A DNA stretch of 64,000 nt from Hemileia vastatrix (GCA_030280995.1 JASXTE010000008.1:17006212-17070211); one strand, 5' to 3'. Positions 1 through 13,633 are shown, numbered from the stretch's first letter. The notes: generated by a model from the sequence alone, not told the origin. A program made the numbers and translations.

Positions 1-245
1 AAACCATACCATTCTAATGATACTGCTCTATTTCCAAGAAGATCAGGAAGGCATAAACAGCAACCTAAAGAAATATTTGAAAAGGCATAAATTGAAAAGA
101 TACTTAAAAAGAGACACCTTACTAAAGAAAAGGGAGTTGATTATCTATTAAGATTAAAAAAAATTCAAGTGAATATGACCAGTGGATTCCAGAAAATGAA
201 ATCTCTGATCTTAAAAATCTCTTGAAAAAATTTAAATCAAAATAA
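1..245 (+). pseudogene. Ty3/Gypsy pol 3' end with chromodomain (partial, copy 3)
   Basis: The window opens inside the C-terminal tail of a Ty3/Gypsy integrase. Reading through one stop and one frameshift, the translation gives IEKILKKRHLTKEKGVDYL, then EYDQWIPENEISDLKNLL, ending at TAA 243-245. This has the layout of a chromodomain (EVEKIL, GTEYLVKWKG, TWEPEENL) and closely matches the tail of the second Gypsy copy (about 33.34-33.63 kb, - strand). Chromodomains tether integrase to modified chromatin. A purine-rich tract and an LTR follow directly, as expected for the 3' end of such an element. It is broken and cut by the window edge. Confidence 0.7.
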
Positions 246-358
246 TACTGTTTATTCAGTATATGTATTATAGAAAATTTAAAAATTTTTCTATTCACTC
301 CTTACTTTTAATTAAAATGTCTTAACATTTTTTCTATTGTTTTTTTTGGATGAGGGAG

Positions 359-1534
359 TGTCAGCCTAGATATCCCTAGGACTGAGTATTTCTTATACTT
401 AAAATAAGATAACCTTAAGTACATTAAGCTTATATCTTAAAAATAAAGTCAAAACAATAATATATATGATTATATTACATATATATATAATTATTACTCT
501 ATTATATAAATTATAGTAGTTTCAATAGCTTATTCATAGACTAATAATACTTATTAAGGTTTTAATGGAGTCATAATATACTAATCTTAATTGATTATAT
601 GTAATTATTGACATACATAAGCTTATATGTATACATAGATCTCATATTCAGTGAAATATGCAGTATATTATGTATATTTAGGTATATAAGTGGGTTTTAG
701 CCTCTTAATAGCCTATAAACTTTGTTTTTCTACTTATTTTAGGTCTTATGAACGTATCCAGTGGACTTACAATGCCTACAGAAGCATAAACATCTATTTC
801 AGGCGCATACACTCAGTTTGGACAACTTAATCTGCTTCCTTGGATGGATATTCACGGATTTATGGGTTTGGAGGTCATTTCTGGGTTAATATGGATGCTT
901 GGGGATGTTATTGGGGGCTTGGACATTTCATTTGCTTCCTTTATATACTTTGGGTTTCATTATATTCTCCTTGGATGAGTTATTTTACCTGTTTCTTTAT
1001 GGTATCCACTTTTATCTGTATTTTCTATTTATGGTATGGGTCTGTGTTATCATTAATTGTGATGGAGGGTCCTTACTGGAGGTCTGAGTGTTGAATCTGC
1101 TTAAAGTGGACTCCATGGGGAGGTGATGGGCCCTCACATCTCTGTAATTTCAGGGGATAGCAGTGACATCATCTGGATTGAGGGTCTGTGCACTCCAGTG
1201 GATTTTGGTATAAGTAAGGGAGGATTTTGACGGTTATTAGACATCACTTACTTACTAAAATTCAAATCAACATTATAAAACAATTAGTATCATTTAGAAA
1301 TATATTATAAAGCCTTTATAAATTGATATTATCTTTATATAAGCTATAAATATATTATATTCATCTATTTTCCACCACTAGCACAAATTTAACTCCAAGT
1401 ATTGTGAGTTTTATTTGAGTATAACTATTTTATTAGTCTTCCCCTGAGTTTTAATCACTAAATCATTTATTAATAAGTAGTAGGACCATTGATAAATACT
1501 ATTAAATCATACTTATATACTAAATACACTGACA
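359..1534 (+). repeat. Ty3/Gypsy long terminal repeat (copy 3, 3' LTR)
   Basis: It starts TGTCAGCCTAGATATC and ends CACTGACA, so both ends match the LTR ends of the other two Gypsy copies (sense start TGTCAGCCTGGATATC, sense end CAGCCTGACA). The polypurine-like tract before it (TTTTTTGGATGAGGGAG) also resembles the one inside copy 2. Similarity to the other LTRs can be followed by eye at the start (ACTGAGTA), at a TATA-like GTATAAGTAAGGGAGG near 1208, and in the 3' third (TATAAAG, CATCTATTTT). It is shorter (about 1.18 kb against 1.49 kb), so it is a diverged subfamily. ORFs inside it are spurious. Confidence 0.6.
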
Positions 1535-2339
1535 GTTGTTGTCATACTACTATGAGCATTTGTTGCACCACTACAAGTATTTGTTGCACCAATGCAGGCA
1601 CATGTCACTTCAATGTTGCAAATTTTGATTTAGTGTTGCAATCAATGCTCACCTGATGTTACTCAAGTTTTCCAGCTGTGTCAGTTAGTTAGAGCACAAA
1701 ACTATTACTTCTGGGGGCATCTTGAAACTATCTAACTTCAAGGTTCAGATGGTTGTAGGGCAAATAGTGTACACATTGTGGGTTTTATTCCCATAATGAC
1801 CACATTTCATTTATTTGAATTGGCTTTTTATCTTAAATACAATCACATGGGTAACACCTCTACTATCAGGATGGCTAGAGTCCCTGCAGGCAAAACTGTT
1901 TCATTTTTACATTTTGAGTGGAAATTTCCCATAATGAAGAATGACACAGTGAGGTAGCCCATGTCATGCGTAAATTATGTGACATGAAATCCTGCAACTA
2001 TCTTGAATTACACTCATCACACACACCACACAACTCAATTAGGCCCCCCTTCAATCTGTAGAGAATGATACCTTTCAGAAACAGAAAAAGGTCTCTGATA
2101 CACTCAGTGGCTACACTATATACTGATGTGAGACTAGCTAAGGGAATCTACCTTGATGTTGGTAGAAAATAAGTATATAATTGTATGTTAAATGGGTCAT
2201 TTCATAATTAATTTCCATATTCAACCACACTATGAAGTATCTTTTACTATTAACCACATTTATTTAATATTAAACCCTGGGAATTTGGCAGTCATTAGGC
2301 AAACCTCAAGTGCTAATTTTCTTGCATGTCATTCAATAT
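1535..2339. other. Non-coding stretch between LTR and LINE
   Basis: No coding signal. There is a short local duplication of TTTGTTGCACCA around 1560-1595 with further TTGCA words up to about 1650. Nothing else is recognisable. The end of this stretch may be the 5' UTR of the LINE that follows. Confidence 0.4.
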
Positions 2340-2347
2340 GATTAATT

Positions 2348-4221
2348 ATGGATCCTGACCAGAGCCATAACATAATGCTTATTAATGTGCCTGATGTGCC
2401 TTATGCGCCACTTCCTAATTTGCCTCCTCAACCTCTGCCTGACTCACCTCCACCCCTAGTCAATGAATCCTCTACCTCACAGTATTCCACCTCTAATCCT
2501 CACATCTCTCAATATGGAGTCCAAGAAGTCACTCAAAATGCTACTATGCTTGCCCCTTTTGCATCTCCTCTCTCACAGGACTCTTATCTTTCCCCCCCTA
2601 CTCTTTCTCTCCTTGTAATCCTCCCCCCTCCCATATTTAATCTAGACCCCACTACAACTCCCCCTCTAACCCTGCCCTCCCCTCAAAGACAAAACCCTTA
2701 CCCAGCCACCAAAAAGTGATGATACTCCTCAACCTCAATGAGATGCCCAAAAGACCCAACTAGTTATTTGGAGGAAGCCAGAAATGAAAATCTAGAGTTG
2801 TTCTTCTTCAAAGATGCTCCAATGTCTTATGGTAGAATCACTCTTACACCTTCCCCAAGAATCCTACCTATCCCCCTTCCCTTGAGAGCCACCACATCCT
2901 CAGAGAATAACTCATTGGAGGCTTCAATCCACAATCCCAACAACTCCTTTTCCAGATTTGGTATGACCAAGGCCCCTCACATTCCCTTCTCTATATCAGT
3001 TGACCCCAACACCCCTGCTTCCTGCATTTTCATACTAGTAGGACTGGAACATGCAAACAATGCATTGGTTTTGGTCTCCTTCCTGAGAAACTTAATAGGC
3101 ACCATCTGTGATCCACCTATGAAAGGGATGTGTATCAACATCCACACAACTAAAATTTCTGACATTAAAGCCCTAGCTCCTGCCCTCTCCACACTTACTT
3201 TCCAATCAGCCTTTTACTCTCCTTCACCTTCTGCCACCCCAGAATTCATGAAGGCAGTGGAAAATAAACTTAATAAAATCTTGTCTTGACTCCCCACTAC
3301 TTCAAGCCTTCCACAAGGCCCCACAGGCTCAACTAACCCTTAACCTCAGTGTCCCACTTTTTCTCAAGCTTATTCCTCTGGAATCCACTCACAGAATCAG
3401 CTCTCTTCAGAACACAAGTCATGCCCAGGCCCTCTTAAATTCACAATAAAGAGGTAAAATCTAGTGATGCCAGTCTTGAAAGACCTGCCCAACCCAAAGC
3501 TCCTCTCATTTTTCAACAACCATATTTCCACCAAAAAATTAATAAGTCCTTCCAATAACTCAGCTATATGCTCCAAGGGAGTTATGCACCACAAGTAAAA
3601 TAATTTGAAAATTATCATGTACTTGGTTCATGAGATGTCCATCCTCACCAGCTCATGGAAAAAGTGGATCTCTCAAGGAATGATCTTCAAAATACCAATA
3701 TACCCAGTAATAGCTCACAGTTTTCTACTTACTTTGACCTCAATGATCAAAATTGTATTAGCTATATCATTGAAGAAAACCTCAACTCATTAAAGTCACT
3801 ATACATAATATCAGGGCTTAGACAACCAGAAGCAAGGGCTGGAATGAACCGCTCCTCAGTATCTCTTCACCTTCACAATAAACTAGATTCTGACTCACTT
3901 GTTTTTTCTTTCCCCTCCTCTCTGCTCATCAACAAAGGACATATTAAATGCACTGAAGCAGTGAACCATGAATGGAGCACTTGTTTTCAGTTTTGGGCAA
4001 TGGGTGCTTGTCAATACACTGTTCAAACTTCTTGGGTCATCACAGAACCAAATTGTGAAAGGCACCAAAATTTTCTTCATCAGTTTTTTTATGCTGATTT
4101 GATGCTCTTTGCCATGAGAATCCTCTCAAAAACTCACTTAAAAACCTTCCTACACTACTTGCTAACCCTCTTACCTCCCCCCAATCTTTCACCTACCCCA
4201 CTTTCCATCCTTCCCTCATAG
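2348..4221 (+). pseudogene. LINE ORF1 (nucleic-acid-binding, CCHC-type), broken
   Basis: Three segments in different frames (2348-2719, 2738-3289, 3655-4221) cover the ORF1 position. The first is proline-rich. The second holds a more globular part (for example NSFSRFGMTKAPHIPFSISV). The third ends with CFQFWAMGACQYTVQTSW and NCERHQNFLH, which looks like an eroded CCHC tandem (CxxCWxxGHxQxxC, then CxNCGxxH) with several Cys and His lost. In active elements this protein coats the LINE RNA. ORF2 begins immediately downstream. Confidence 0.6.
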
Positions 4222-4227
4222 AAAATA

Positions 4228-7200
4228 ATGAAGAGTAAAACTCTAAAAAAATCTGCCCATTTCCCCATTTTTCAACTGAACTTTCATAGATCTTTCTATG
4301 TGTTTCATTCTTTATTTAATGACCCAATACTGGAAACTTTGACATCCTTGTGTTACATGAGCCATTCTTCTCCCCTTAAAATTTCTCTCCTTCCCTGGCC
4401 AGGGGTTGGAGCCTGATATCTTCTCTCCACTCACCCTCTCCTTCTCATTCTACCCCTATTTGCTGTTGTTTTTATGTTAACAAAAAACTACCTATTCATC
4501 TCTTCACTGCAATATCAAGCCTGTCTCTTGATTTTAACCTTCCCCCTCTTTTTTTGATATGTGCTAACCTATATAATCCTCCTTTATCCTTCTCAAGCTC
4601 CCAATTTATAACCCTATCTTATCACAACTTTTTTAATATCCTCACCTTCCTCTTTTCAGACTCCAATTTGCATCATGACTTATGGGCCAGTCAAACCAAA
4701 CACCACTTTAATCATACCAAGTCCTTATTCTTCATAAACTCCCTCTCTGATCTGAACATTTCTATAGTCTCTCAAGCAGGCATTCTGACCTTTTTCAACA
4801 CCCAGAATTTTACCTCAGTGATTGACCTGATGTTTACAAACCATAAAGCCACTGTAAAGCTGTTTAGTTACATTAAAGAACAAGATGGTCCCTCTCTCAC
4901 CTATCTAACCACACAGCAATCACCATTCAAATCCTCCCTCTCCCTCTCCCCACTCTCCAAAGAAACTCATTCAGAAATTAGCAAAAGCTTGATGAGTCTT
5001 ATATCCATTCTTCTATCTCCTCTCTCCCCCATTTCCCCATCTTCTTCCCCCTCTTCTATTGAATTGGCTTCTAAAAAAGTCAACTCTCATCTTATTTAAA
5101 TAATTGAAAACTTTTTCCTTCTGCAGAAGCCCAGATTTTTGTGTCATGCATGGTGGAATTGCAGTATCTTGGATCCCCTCAAGAAGAACTTCTACCAAGC
5201 CCAGTGCCACATGAGGCTCTCCCCTGCACCACACCTCAAGGCTGAGCTCCTGTCAGTGAGAAAGTTTTTCAGTGCTAATATAAAATATCTTTGTAAACTT
5301 AATTAGAAAGAATATCTCTCTTCACTCAAGCCCTATACCCTCTTCAAACCAGCTAACTACAACTCTCATTTTTCTAACTCTTGGGTCAACCCTTCTCTGT
5401 TGAATCAAGATGAATTACTTATAATTGAAAATTTACTGAAGGCCTGTCTTCTCATTGAGGGAACTTCAGTAGCATCTATTTCTTGTGAACTATTAGATAC
5501 CAAAACTCCTCCCCCTCCTTCACTTGTCCCACCTTCTCCCCCCTTTGTGGTACAGGAGATCACTGGAGTTCTTTTCAACAAAAATAAAGGCAGGGCTCCT
5601 GGCCCAGACAGGATCCCCAACTCCCTCCTTCACTGCAACCCAAAAGCTGTGGCATACATTCTACTCCCTCTCTTCCATAAATTTCTTGAAATTGGACATT
5701 ATACTAACATCTGGAAGACTGTGAGAACAGTCATCATCCCTAAGCAAAATCTCCCAGACTATTCAGTCTCAGGCGCCTACTGTCTCATAGCCCTCCTCAA
5801 TACTATGGGGAGCTACTAGAGGCTTTAATAACCAAACACCTCTCCCATTAGATAGAAATAAAGCACTTGCTCCCTGAAACTCACTATGGAGGCTCTCCAT
5901 TCAGAAGCACATCAAACACTCTTCTTCACCTGACTACCTTGTCTTAAGACCAGTGGAGGAGAGGTAAAGTTGTTGGAGCCCTGTCTCTAGATGTAAAGGG
6001 AGAATTTCCATCAGTTAACAAAACTAGAATGTCCCATATTCTACCATCTCTACTTCTCCCCCATAAACTGGTCTCCCTAGTTGATAATTTTATGGTAGGC
6101 AGGAGAACTAGCATAGCTTTCACTACCTACAAATACCCAGTTTCTTTCTCTCCCAAGGGACTCCCACAAGGATCCCACTTTCTCAACACTTATATGTTAT
6201 CTATAATTATAAGCTCCTAACTCTCCCTTCCCTCTCTCATTCCTCACTTGCACTGGGTTACCTTGATGATGTGGTATACTTATAAAATAGCAAGGATACT
6301 TAGGTGGTGTTAGATGTACTCTTAAAGTTGGGAACAGAAGCAACTACATGGGGAACTAGACATGCTGCATTTTTGACTTTTCCAAGACTAAATTGATACT
6401 TTTAACCAAGAAAAAAAACATTCTAGCTTCACCTACTCCTCTCAAATTTGATGGATTTTTCCATAGCCCTTCTCCTACCCTGAAGTGGCTTGGAGTCCTC
6501 CTTGACGCCCTATTTTAACAAGTTAATAGAAGAAGGTCACCAAGCTTCTGCATCTATCCATTGTTTAGCTTCATCAGGCTGAGGAATTACTCTGAGAAAA
6601 TATAGCATGTTGATAAAATCTTTGGTAAATTCTAGAAAGGATTATGAATCTATCATCTGGCACAATACTAAGAGGAATTTGAGAACTACCCAACTTTTAC
6701 AGGTGGTGGGAAAAAAGCCCTAATAAGAGCCTTAGGCTACTTTCAATCCACACAGGTAAGGCTCCTCTTACATGGCTCACATTCCCTCCCCTTAAATAAG
6801 TGGTTAGACCTTACAATGAACAAAGCATGGGCAATACTCTTCAACATTCCATCCACAAACCCCATGGCCCAACTGGCTAAATCCCTCCCCAAATCACACC
6901 AGCATTAAATACACATATTTTCAAAAACAAATATATCCCCCCACCTTTCCTCCCCTGACTGACTTAGACTCCCTCCATCACTCCCCACTCCCACCTTGTC
7001 TTCACCCTTTTCCTATCTAACTTTGAAAGCTCAAAGGATTTGGCATGTTTCAGGATAAAAAAATTAATCTCATCCAAGCCTTCCTCTTCATAAATGATTT
7101 AAACCAACAGCTCCAAATCACAGTCAGGAAAATTTTCAGATGCTTTTTACCCTGGAAAAAGAATCCCATTTGTGGCTTGACTAGGTGACCAAAAACTCTA

Positions 7201-8022
7201 CTCAGTATTTGAGATGAATATTTTCTGAATATACCTAGGTTTATGCCTCTTTCTCACTAACTTGTTCCAGTTTCTCAAAAACTCATTAGCTCTTTCACTG
7301 ACAACCAAGAAGTTATCAAAAGCTTATCCTCATCATCCCCTTACACCCATAACTATTTTTTCCTCAACTTGACTTCCATTTCTGTTGTTGCAATAAAGAA
7401 ATAAAACCCAGATATAAGTCTCAACCTACAATGGTGCCCAGGACATGTTGAGATCAATGGAAATTAAATGGCCAATCACCTATCTAATGGGTCCCACCCA
7501 ATGGCTTCTATATCTGATTCGCTCTTATCATATCCATCCCCTCCTCCCTGCATTTCAGCCCTAAAATCACAAATTAAGAATTACTCAAAAACATTGCTCC
7601 ACTCTCCCTCTAACAGTGAAACACTGAAAAATCACCAGGTACAATTTAATCCTTCCCAGTATTTCCAGCTATTTTCAAGACTCGCCACAGACCATGGTAC
7701 TGCATTTGTGCAGTTCCATTCATGTTATTCTTCACTGAAACACTACATCATTAGATTTAATGCGGTCTCCTTTCCTCTTTTCATTCTCTGTAACCTTTGT
7801 GCTTCAGAAGCTCCAGAGCACATATTACTATTTTTCCCAGCACATATAGTTGCATACAAAGCCTTGTTTGAATTATCCAAAAAACATAAACTTAATTTCT
7901 CTACCTCAGCAATTTTATCCCCCTCAACAATGACATACTTCTTTTTTTCCTTTCTTATTAACACTAACATATTTCCAAACAATGCTCCTCTCCCAAATGT
8001 TTTTGTAATTTTTTTCCTCTAA
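4228..8022 (+). pseudogene. LINE ORF2 (endonuclease-RT-RNase H), broken
   Basis: The order of domains is clear despite stops and frameshifts. The endonuclease lies at about 4228-5100 (LNFHRSFYVFHSLFND; DSNLHHDLW; SVIDLMFTN). The RT lies at about 5400-6500, with KGRAPGPDRIPNSLL, then LSLDVKGEFPSVN (motif A), KGLPQGS and GYLDDVVYL; the catalytic YLDD at 6259-6270 is still intact. The RNase H end lies at about 7425-7480 (LQWCPGHVEINGN, a stop, MANHL). A C-terminal CNLC...EHILLFF follows at about 7790-7835, resembling the CxxC...H...C motif of this group with the last Cys lost. The protein makes and inserts cDNA by target-primed reverse transcription. At least five interruptions make this copy dead. 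Confidence 0.8.
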
Positions 8023-8171
8023 ACTCCCTGTGTTTCTTTCATTATTTAATATCTACTATGCTTGTAACTATACTGATTTGTCACTACCTTCATGCCCCAA
8101 GTCAAGTGATATTGTAAGAAATAAATAAAAAAACATTCTAAATGAATAACTTGCTACAGAAGAGTATATTA

Positions 8172-8281
8172 CACAGTTGGAAAAAATGGAAACCTGAAAT
8201 TGGGTTCAGTTCACATACTGAATTGATTCAATTCATTATTTGAACTGAACCCAGTGTCTGGTTGCTAATTTTCCCCCTGTG
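8172..8281. mobile_element. 110-bp hairpin MITE with TTA target duplication
   Basis: Ends are CACAGTTGGAAAA and, at the other side, TTTTCCCCCTGTG. Internally TGGGTTCAGTTCA (8201-8213) is the perfect reverse complement of TGAACTGAACCCA (8241-8253), so the element folds into a long hairpin. It is flanked by TTA at 8169-8171 and TTA at 8282-8284. A TTA duplication with short TIRs is typical of PIF/Harbinger MITEs. It lies just beyond the LINE tail. Confidence 0.65.
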
Positions 8282-10062
8282 TTAATTCCTCTCAAAGTAT
8301 CACACATGTATTATAATAGATGTTTAATATATATATCATTCTAGGGAAGTTATCTGGAAACAACCTAGATTTCTAATTATAGAAATTCCATAAAAATTAT
8401 ACAACCTTTGGGCATGCACAACCTACTATGTATTTAGAAATGCATAGAATACAACCTACAACATTAGCAGTATCTTTCCCTCCAATTAGTTAGAAGTATC
8501 ATTCCCTCAATAAATTTAGAAGTATCACTTGCTCAGTCTCATTATTCCTCAAAGTTGGTGTTAGAATACCATTATTTTCACTGTAAACATTAGTGTTAGT
8601 GTTATGTTTAGGGTTAGTGCACAAAGATGATTTAATATGGCACAATTTATGTAATACAGTTTGTTATTGAATAAAATATGTATTTTATTTATGTCTAATA
8701 CATTGTTAACAGGCCATAATATGCAAGTATTTACTATAATTAAAAGTTTAGGTTGACACCAGGTAACAATATTGAGGTAATTTCTATAATTAGAAGTTTA
8801 GGTTGCTGCTGGTTAACTTCCCTTATTCTATTCTATTATCAAATTACATAATAGAACTTCTATTATGCATAATAGACTATTATTCTATTTTCAGAGAAAA
8901 TAGATAATAGCTATTCTATTATCTATAATTTTATTAAGCATAATAGATAATAGCTATCTATTGTATATATTTCTATTATTCATATGAAAACAAGATGGAA
9001 TATTCATTTTCAAGCAACACATTGAATGGAAAAGAGCTGAAACAATATTATCTATTGGCTTGTGTTTAATTTGAATATAGGTCTTTGAATAGTAGATAGT
9101 GCAAATAAAAGCCAATTTTTAATAACTGTAATTCAGCTCAGTGTATGTAACAAGTGTAAGATACAGAACTGCTAGAAATTATTTTCTGTTGGTAGCCCTG
9201 TAGTGAAATTCTTTGCCAATAATATTAATATAAGGTAGGTCTTATAAGAATTACATTTTTCTTGGCTCTTAATTACACCTTTTCTTCTGCTTCCTAGATG
9301 ACCTTTTCTTTTTAGCCTCAGTCAGTCATTTGCATCTTAACCAGCTTTCAGAAAAATAATGTGGCCTTCAAGTATTACAAACAGTAATAGTAGGATAATT
9401 CTAACATCTTAAAAACTTCCAATTTTAGCTTTGTATGTACACAATAGCTCATAATAGAATAGCTATTCTATTATAAAATTTGAAAAATAATAGAAAGATT
9501 CATTATGAATAATAAAATAATGTATCTATAATAGATTTGAGATTCTCTCATTCTTCCGTATGTTAAGAGAGCAATTTCTTGTGTGGTTGCTTGGCATATT
9601 TTAGTAATTGAGGTTTGGAATAGGCAGCCATTAGTTTAAAACAATGAAAATGGATAAAGTTTGGTGATGAGTGGTGAGTAAAATAGCTGGAATAAAAATT
9701 GAAAAATGAGGAACTGGGAAGGAGGCAAGTAAGCAATCAGCAAGTGGGATGCAAATTCAAAAAAATGGCAGGTAGGGGGATTACTTAATGACACCAAGTT
9801 AGTCTCTGTAAGTAAAAATACTTATGTATACCCAAAATTTACAGAATTAAATATTTAATGAAGGGTGATAATGCAAAATTGAATGAGTATGTCCTCATTT
9901 TTTGGTAAAGTATGCATACCGACCCAGCTTACAAACATGGTGGTAGATGCTTTAGCTGCACATTATGGTAATACCATAACATCCCCCCACTTTTCTAGAC
10001 AAAAATCACTCTATAATAATAACAAAAAATTTTAACAAGTGAAAAAGAAAGGGAAAATTAAA
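8282..10062. other. AT-rich non-coding stretch with AATAG/CTATT hairpins
   Basis: No gene seen. A local duplication of TATAATTARAAGTTTAGGTTG occurs at about 8735-8756 and 8783-8805. From about 8826 to 8975, and again at about 9445-9535, the sequence is built from self-complementary words such as AATAGCTATT, CTATTAT and ATAATAG, giving clustered small hairpins. The rest shows no pattern I recognise. Confidence 0.45.
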
Positions 10063-10240
10063 CACCATGCAATATGTGGTGCAGACTTGCTAGCAAGTCT
10101 GTAACCTTGATCCCCAACTCATGTTAAGTTGAGCACACATTGAGTTAGTGATGAAACATATGCAAATAAAGGATGAAACTTCCTTGAATCCCTCTAGAAA
10201 AAAATTGAATCTCAATTCATGATGATTTGACTCCACTTGG
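10063..10240. mobile_element. Orphan end of a CACTA-like element
   Basis: Starts CACCATGCAATATGTGG, then the palindrome CAGACTTGCTAGCAAGTCTG, then a subterminal stretch (AACCTTGATCC, GAGCACACATTGAG) shared with the ends at 10740 and 39814. No matching opposite end with the same flank was found, so it is probably a truncated element or one broken by the insertion at 10740. Confidence 0.55.
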
Positions 10241-11599
10241 AAAGATTTTTAAATATTACTGGAGGTATTATTTTTAGTCAGTATTAATATTACTGAAGCA
10301 GAAACTTCAAATGCAAGATATTTTCTATGTGTAAAGATGTGTGATTTATTTTTCTGGATCATTATCAACATTTCTTCTTGAATTTTATTAAATCAGATAA
10401 AAAGAATTACTTTTAAATACATGTATCTTTTATTTATATATATACATATATACAAGTTGAAAAATATTGAAAGAAATAGTTAAAAACTAAACATGAAGTA
10501 AATTAAAAATATTAAAAAATGTATCCCAGTCAAATTATTGAAAACTGGATGTTTTATGGTAATAAAAATTGACTATTTTAAATATAAATAATGGTGATAT
10601 TATCTTAAACATTAAAAAAAGTATAAAAGGGATTAAATGGAATGTTACAATTCATATAATACAAAAAGTTAATAAATTTCTCATTTTCTCTTTCAAAAAT
10701 ATAAAACTTATTATTTTAAACTGATTTATGAATTATTCACACTATGCAATATGGGGGGCAGACTTTCTAGAAAGTCTGAAACCTTGAAACCCTAATTTAT
10801 ATCTAATTGAGCACACATTGAGGCAATGATGAAACAATCATGAAGAAATATTGAATTTACCTTGAAAATACCTTAAAACTAATTTGGATCTTCATTGAAC
10901 CACAGTTGACTAATAGTTCAAAAAATATTTATACTTGAATTAGAGGATTTGTTGAAGGGATAAAAAAATAAATGAGCCCCACTATCAATCTAATCTTGTG
11001 GCATCATAAGATTTTGAAAAATAATAAATCATTTTCATTTTTTGAATCTAATGAAACTCTAAGATACTTTGAATTATAAGAGATTTCACATACATTTATA
11101 GGGTATTCACCCTATGAATATATAGATAAAACATCCAATATTCTAAGAAACTATTCATTAAGAAATATTTATTGAATTTCTATATTTAATTATATTTTTA
11201 TCAGTAAAAAATTGAGAAATAGATGCCTTTTCTCATTATATCAATCAATATTATTATTTATTTATCCCTTTTCAAAACATTTGTGGAAGTTGAAACACTC
11301 TTTAAAATAATTTAACATTAAATTTAGTCAATGGAACAATTTTTAAGATTGATTTAAATTCCATATTAATATAAGTTAAAACAGGAAATGTGCCAAGTTC
11401 TATTAAAAATATAACTTATCATGATCATCATTATATCAAAAGAATAAAATATCAAGTTTTTATGAGAATAAAATCTATGGTTAATAAATATTGAAAAATA
11501 TTTTTGAGTTTTTTTTGGGATGTTTCATGCCATTATGATTTCAAAGTCTCAAAATATGTTATATAATTTTTGTGCTTACATTGTTTCAAAATGTTCCTT

Positions 11600-12360
11600 A
11601 CAAGTACTTTCCTCCCTGAAACTTCAAATCTCATTCTTCTCCCATCTAAAATTTTCTCCCTCTTACATTTTATTTAAGTCTACCAAGAACTGTCCTATCC
11701 CAAACCCTTATTCCCCCTTCTGCATCCCTAACCATCCCATTACACCCCTCTTCACTTATTTTGCTCCCCTTAACACCCTATTTATTCCCCTTTTCACTAC
11801 TTTCCACCCCAAATTTCTTAATATCACTCCTTTTGCTCCCCTTCTAACCCCTTTTACTCTATATGCAGAAAAGGGGGTGTCTTGGAAAGCCATAGGGGTT
11901 GGATGAGAATTGAAAGGGTGGATTTGGGTGGGGTGGGGAATTTCTGAGGTGAAGAGTGAAAAAATGGGGGTTGAAAGCAAAAGCATTTTAATTAGCTATA
12001 AAAGTAGTGGGGTGGAGTTGAGGCAAAAATAGATAGAGTAAGGTTGAAAGGGGTGGGGTAGGGTAGGGAGAGGCAAGAAAGGAGTGGTGAGGGATAAGTA
12101 TGGTAGCAAAAGGGGTGGAATTGTGTTAAAAGTGAAAATGGAGTTGAGGGGAATGGCAAGGAGGGCTTAAATTTGGATTTTTAAGCTTAGAGGTTGTAGC
12201 AAATGTATTAGGAGGGAAATAAAAGAGTGGGGGGTGGTAATAGAATTAACAGAAATGACAAGGTAGAAAAAGTTGTTTGGAGAGATTGAGAGGTTGTCAA
12301 TTGAGGTAGCAAAAAATGGAGAGTGTACTCTATGCTTTGAACATACATCAGAGTCCACAC
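11600..12360. repeat. Pyrimidine-rich to purine-rich fold-back inside element A
   Basis: About 11620-11870 is C/T-rich with many CCCC runs. About 11870-12345 switches to G/A-rich with GGGG runs (GGGGTGGGGTAGGGTAGGG near 12050). The two halves can pair imperfectly around an axis near 11870. The outer edge (12290-12360) contains GAGAGTGTACTCT and AGAGTCCAC, which align in reverse complement with the start of the fold-back at 45001. The ORFs called across it come from composition. Confidence 0.6.
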
Positions 12361-13633
12361 CCTCAATCTACAGCTCTATTCTTCCAATATGAAAAATGAT
12401 TTACAATTATCTTTTATTGATATTTTTGAGCTTAAAGCTATAGTTTTTACATCTTTATTTAATATTTTTTATTTAAAATGCACTTTAAGACTAAAAAAGT
12501 AATATAATAAAATAATTGGTAACAAAATACTATTTTGCTTTTTTACACAAGAATTGACAGTATGCTTTTGATAAGTATACATGATATAAATATATAATAT
12601 AATAGGAAAATTGTAGCAAAAAGTTGAAAACTAAAACAAAACATTTAAAGAAATTTTAAACAATTGAACTTATGTATTTTATAAGTTTATTGTATTTATT
12701 TTTGAATGTAATAGTAAAATATGTTGGTTAGATTAAAAATATCTTTGAATTAAATTAAATAATTCAAGTAAAGTTTGAAGAAGAGATCTATCTACATATA
12801 TAACCATTTAGCTTCATTTTTTATTTTATGATTACTATATATAACTGGATAATTGACTTTAATAACTGAAAATTTAAGAAAATTTAATAATTTACCTGCT
12901 TCAATATATTTACGATAATCTATTCAGTAACAGAAAAAAATTTCTGAGTCCTTTCTTTTACTAGTTTTATTCATTGCAATGACTATATACATTTCCAAAA
13001 AATATTTTTATCATGTGTTTGGTGGAACTTAGATTGAACTCTCAATGCAATCCTGTTTCCAAGTGTGGTTCAAGCTAATTTAAGCCATGAAAAAATTTAT
13101 ACTTTTTCTGAATTTTTATTAAGTATTTTTAAATATAAACATAATTATATTTTTATATCAAAATATTTTTATTAAATACTTTGAAGTTGTGAAAATAAGT
13201 ACAAATTAAGAATAATTTTGATAAAATATCATATTAAAAATAGTTTTAAGTTGATTATATATTATTATGATGTAATTTCTGTCCATATGGAAGATTAAGA
13301 AAATAAATTAAAATTATTTTTATACAACTATATTATATAAAAAAAGGTATCAGTTCTTTTGCTTAGATTTGAAGTACTTCAAAAAAATTTTTTTTGCTTT
13401 AGGTACACAACATATAGAGTCTTCAGAGAATCATATTAATTTTTTAGACTTATACTTCTAAGTTTTAGGGAAGCCTCACAGGATAAAATTGGTGATTTTG
13501 TATAAAAAATAAGTAAATATCTTTTAAATCAATATATATTTCTATAAAAAGTCAAATTTTAATATTTATTTTATGTTTTAAATATGTAATGAAGATTTGA
13601 AATAATGATATTTAAATTAATTTTTATAACAAT

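Larger units (their letters stand above)
2340..8130 (+). mobile_element. LINE (Tad/I-like non-LTR retrotransposon), near full length, decayed
   Basis: A + strand series of broken reading frames follows LINE order: a proline-rich ORF1 with a degenerate CCHC tail, then ORF2 with endonuclease, reverse transcriptase, RNase H and a terminal Cys/His motif. The end is an A-rich tail (ATTGTAAGAAATAAATAAAA, about 8112-8131). The coding region is far more CT-rich than its surroundings. A second, truncated member lies at 60.25-62.73 kb on the - strand, shares the RT and RNase H motifs and ends similarly (GAGATTGTAC then A-run). An RNase H domain and a CCHC ORF1 are typical of the Tad/I group in fungi. 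The 5' end is uncertain. The element is inactive because of many stops and frameshifts. Confidence 0.85.

Noticed and set aside
840..1094. 84-residue aromatic-rich ORF
   Set aside because: It lies inside the Gypsy LTR, has no family likeness, and another frame is also open; it is not a gene.
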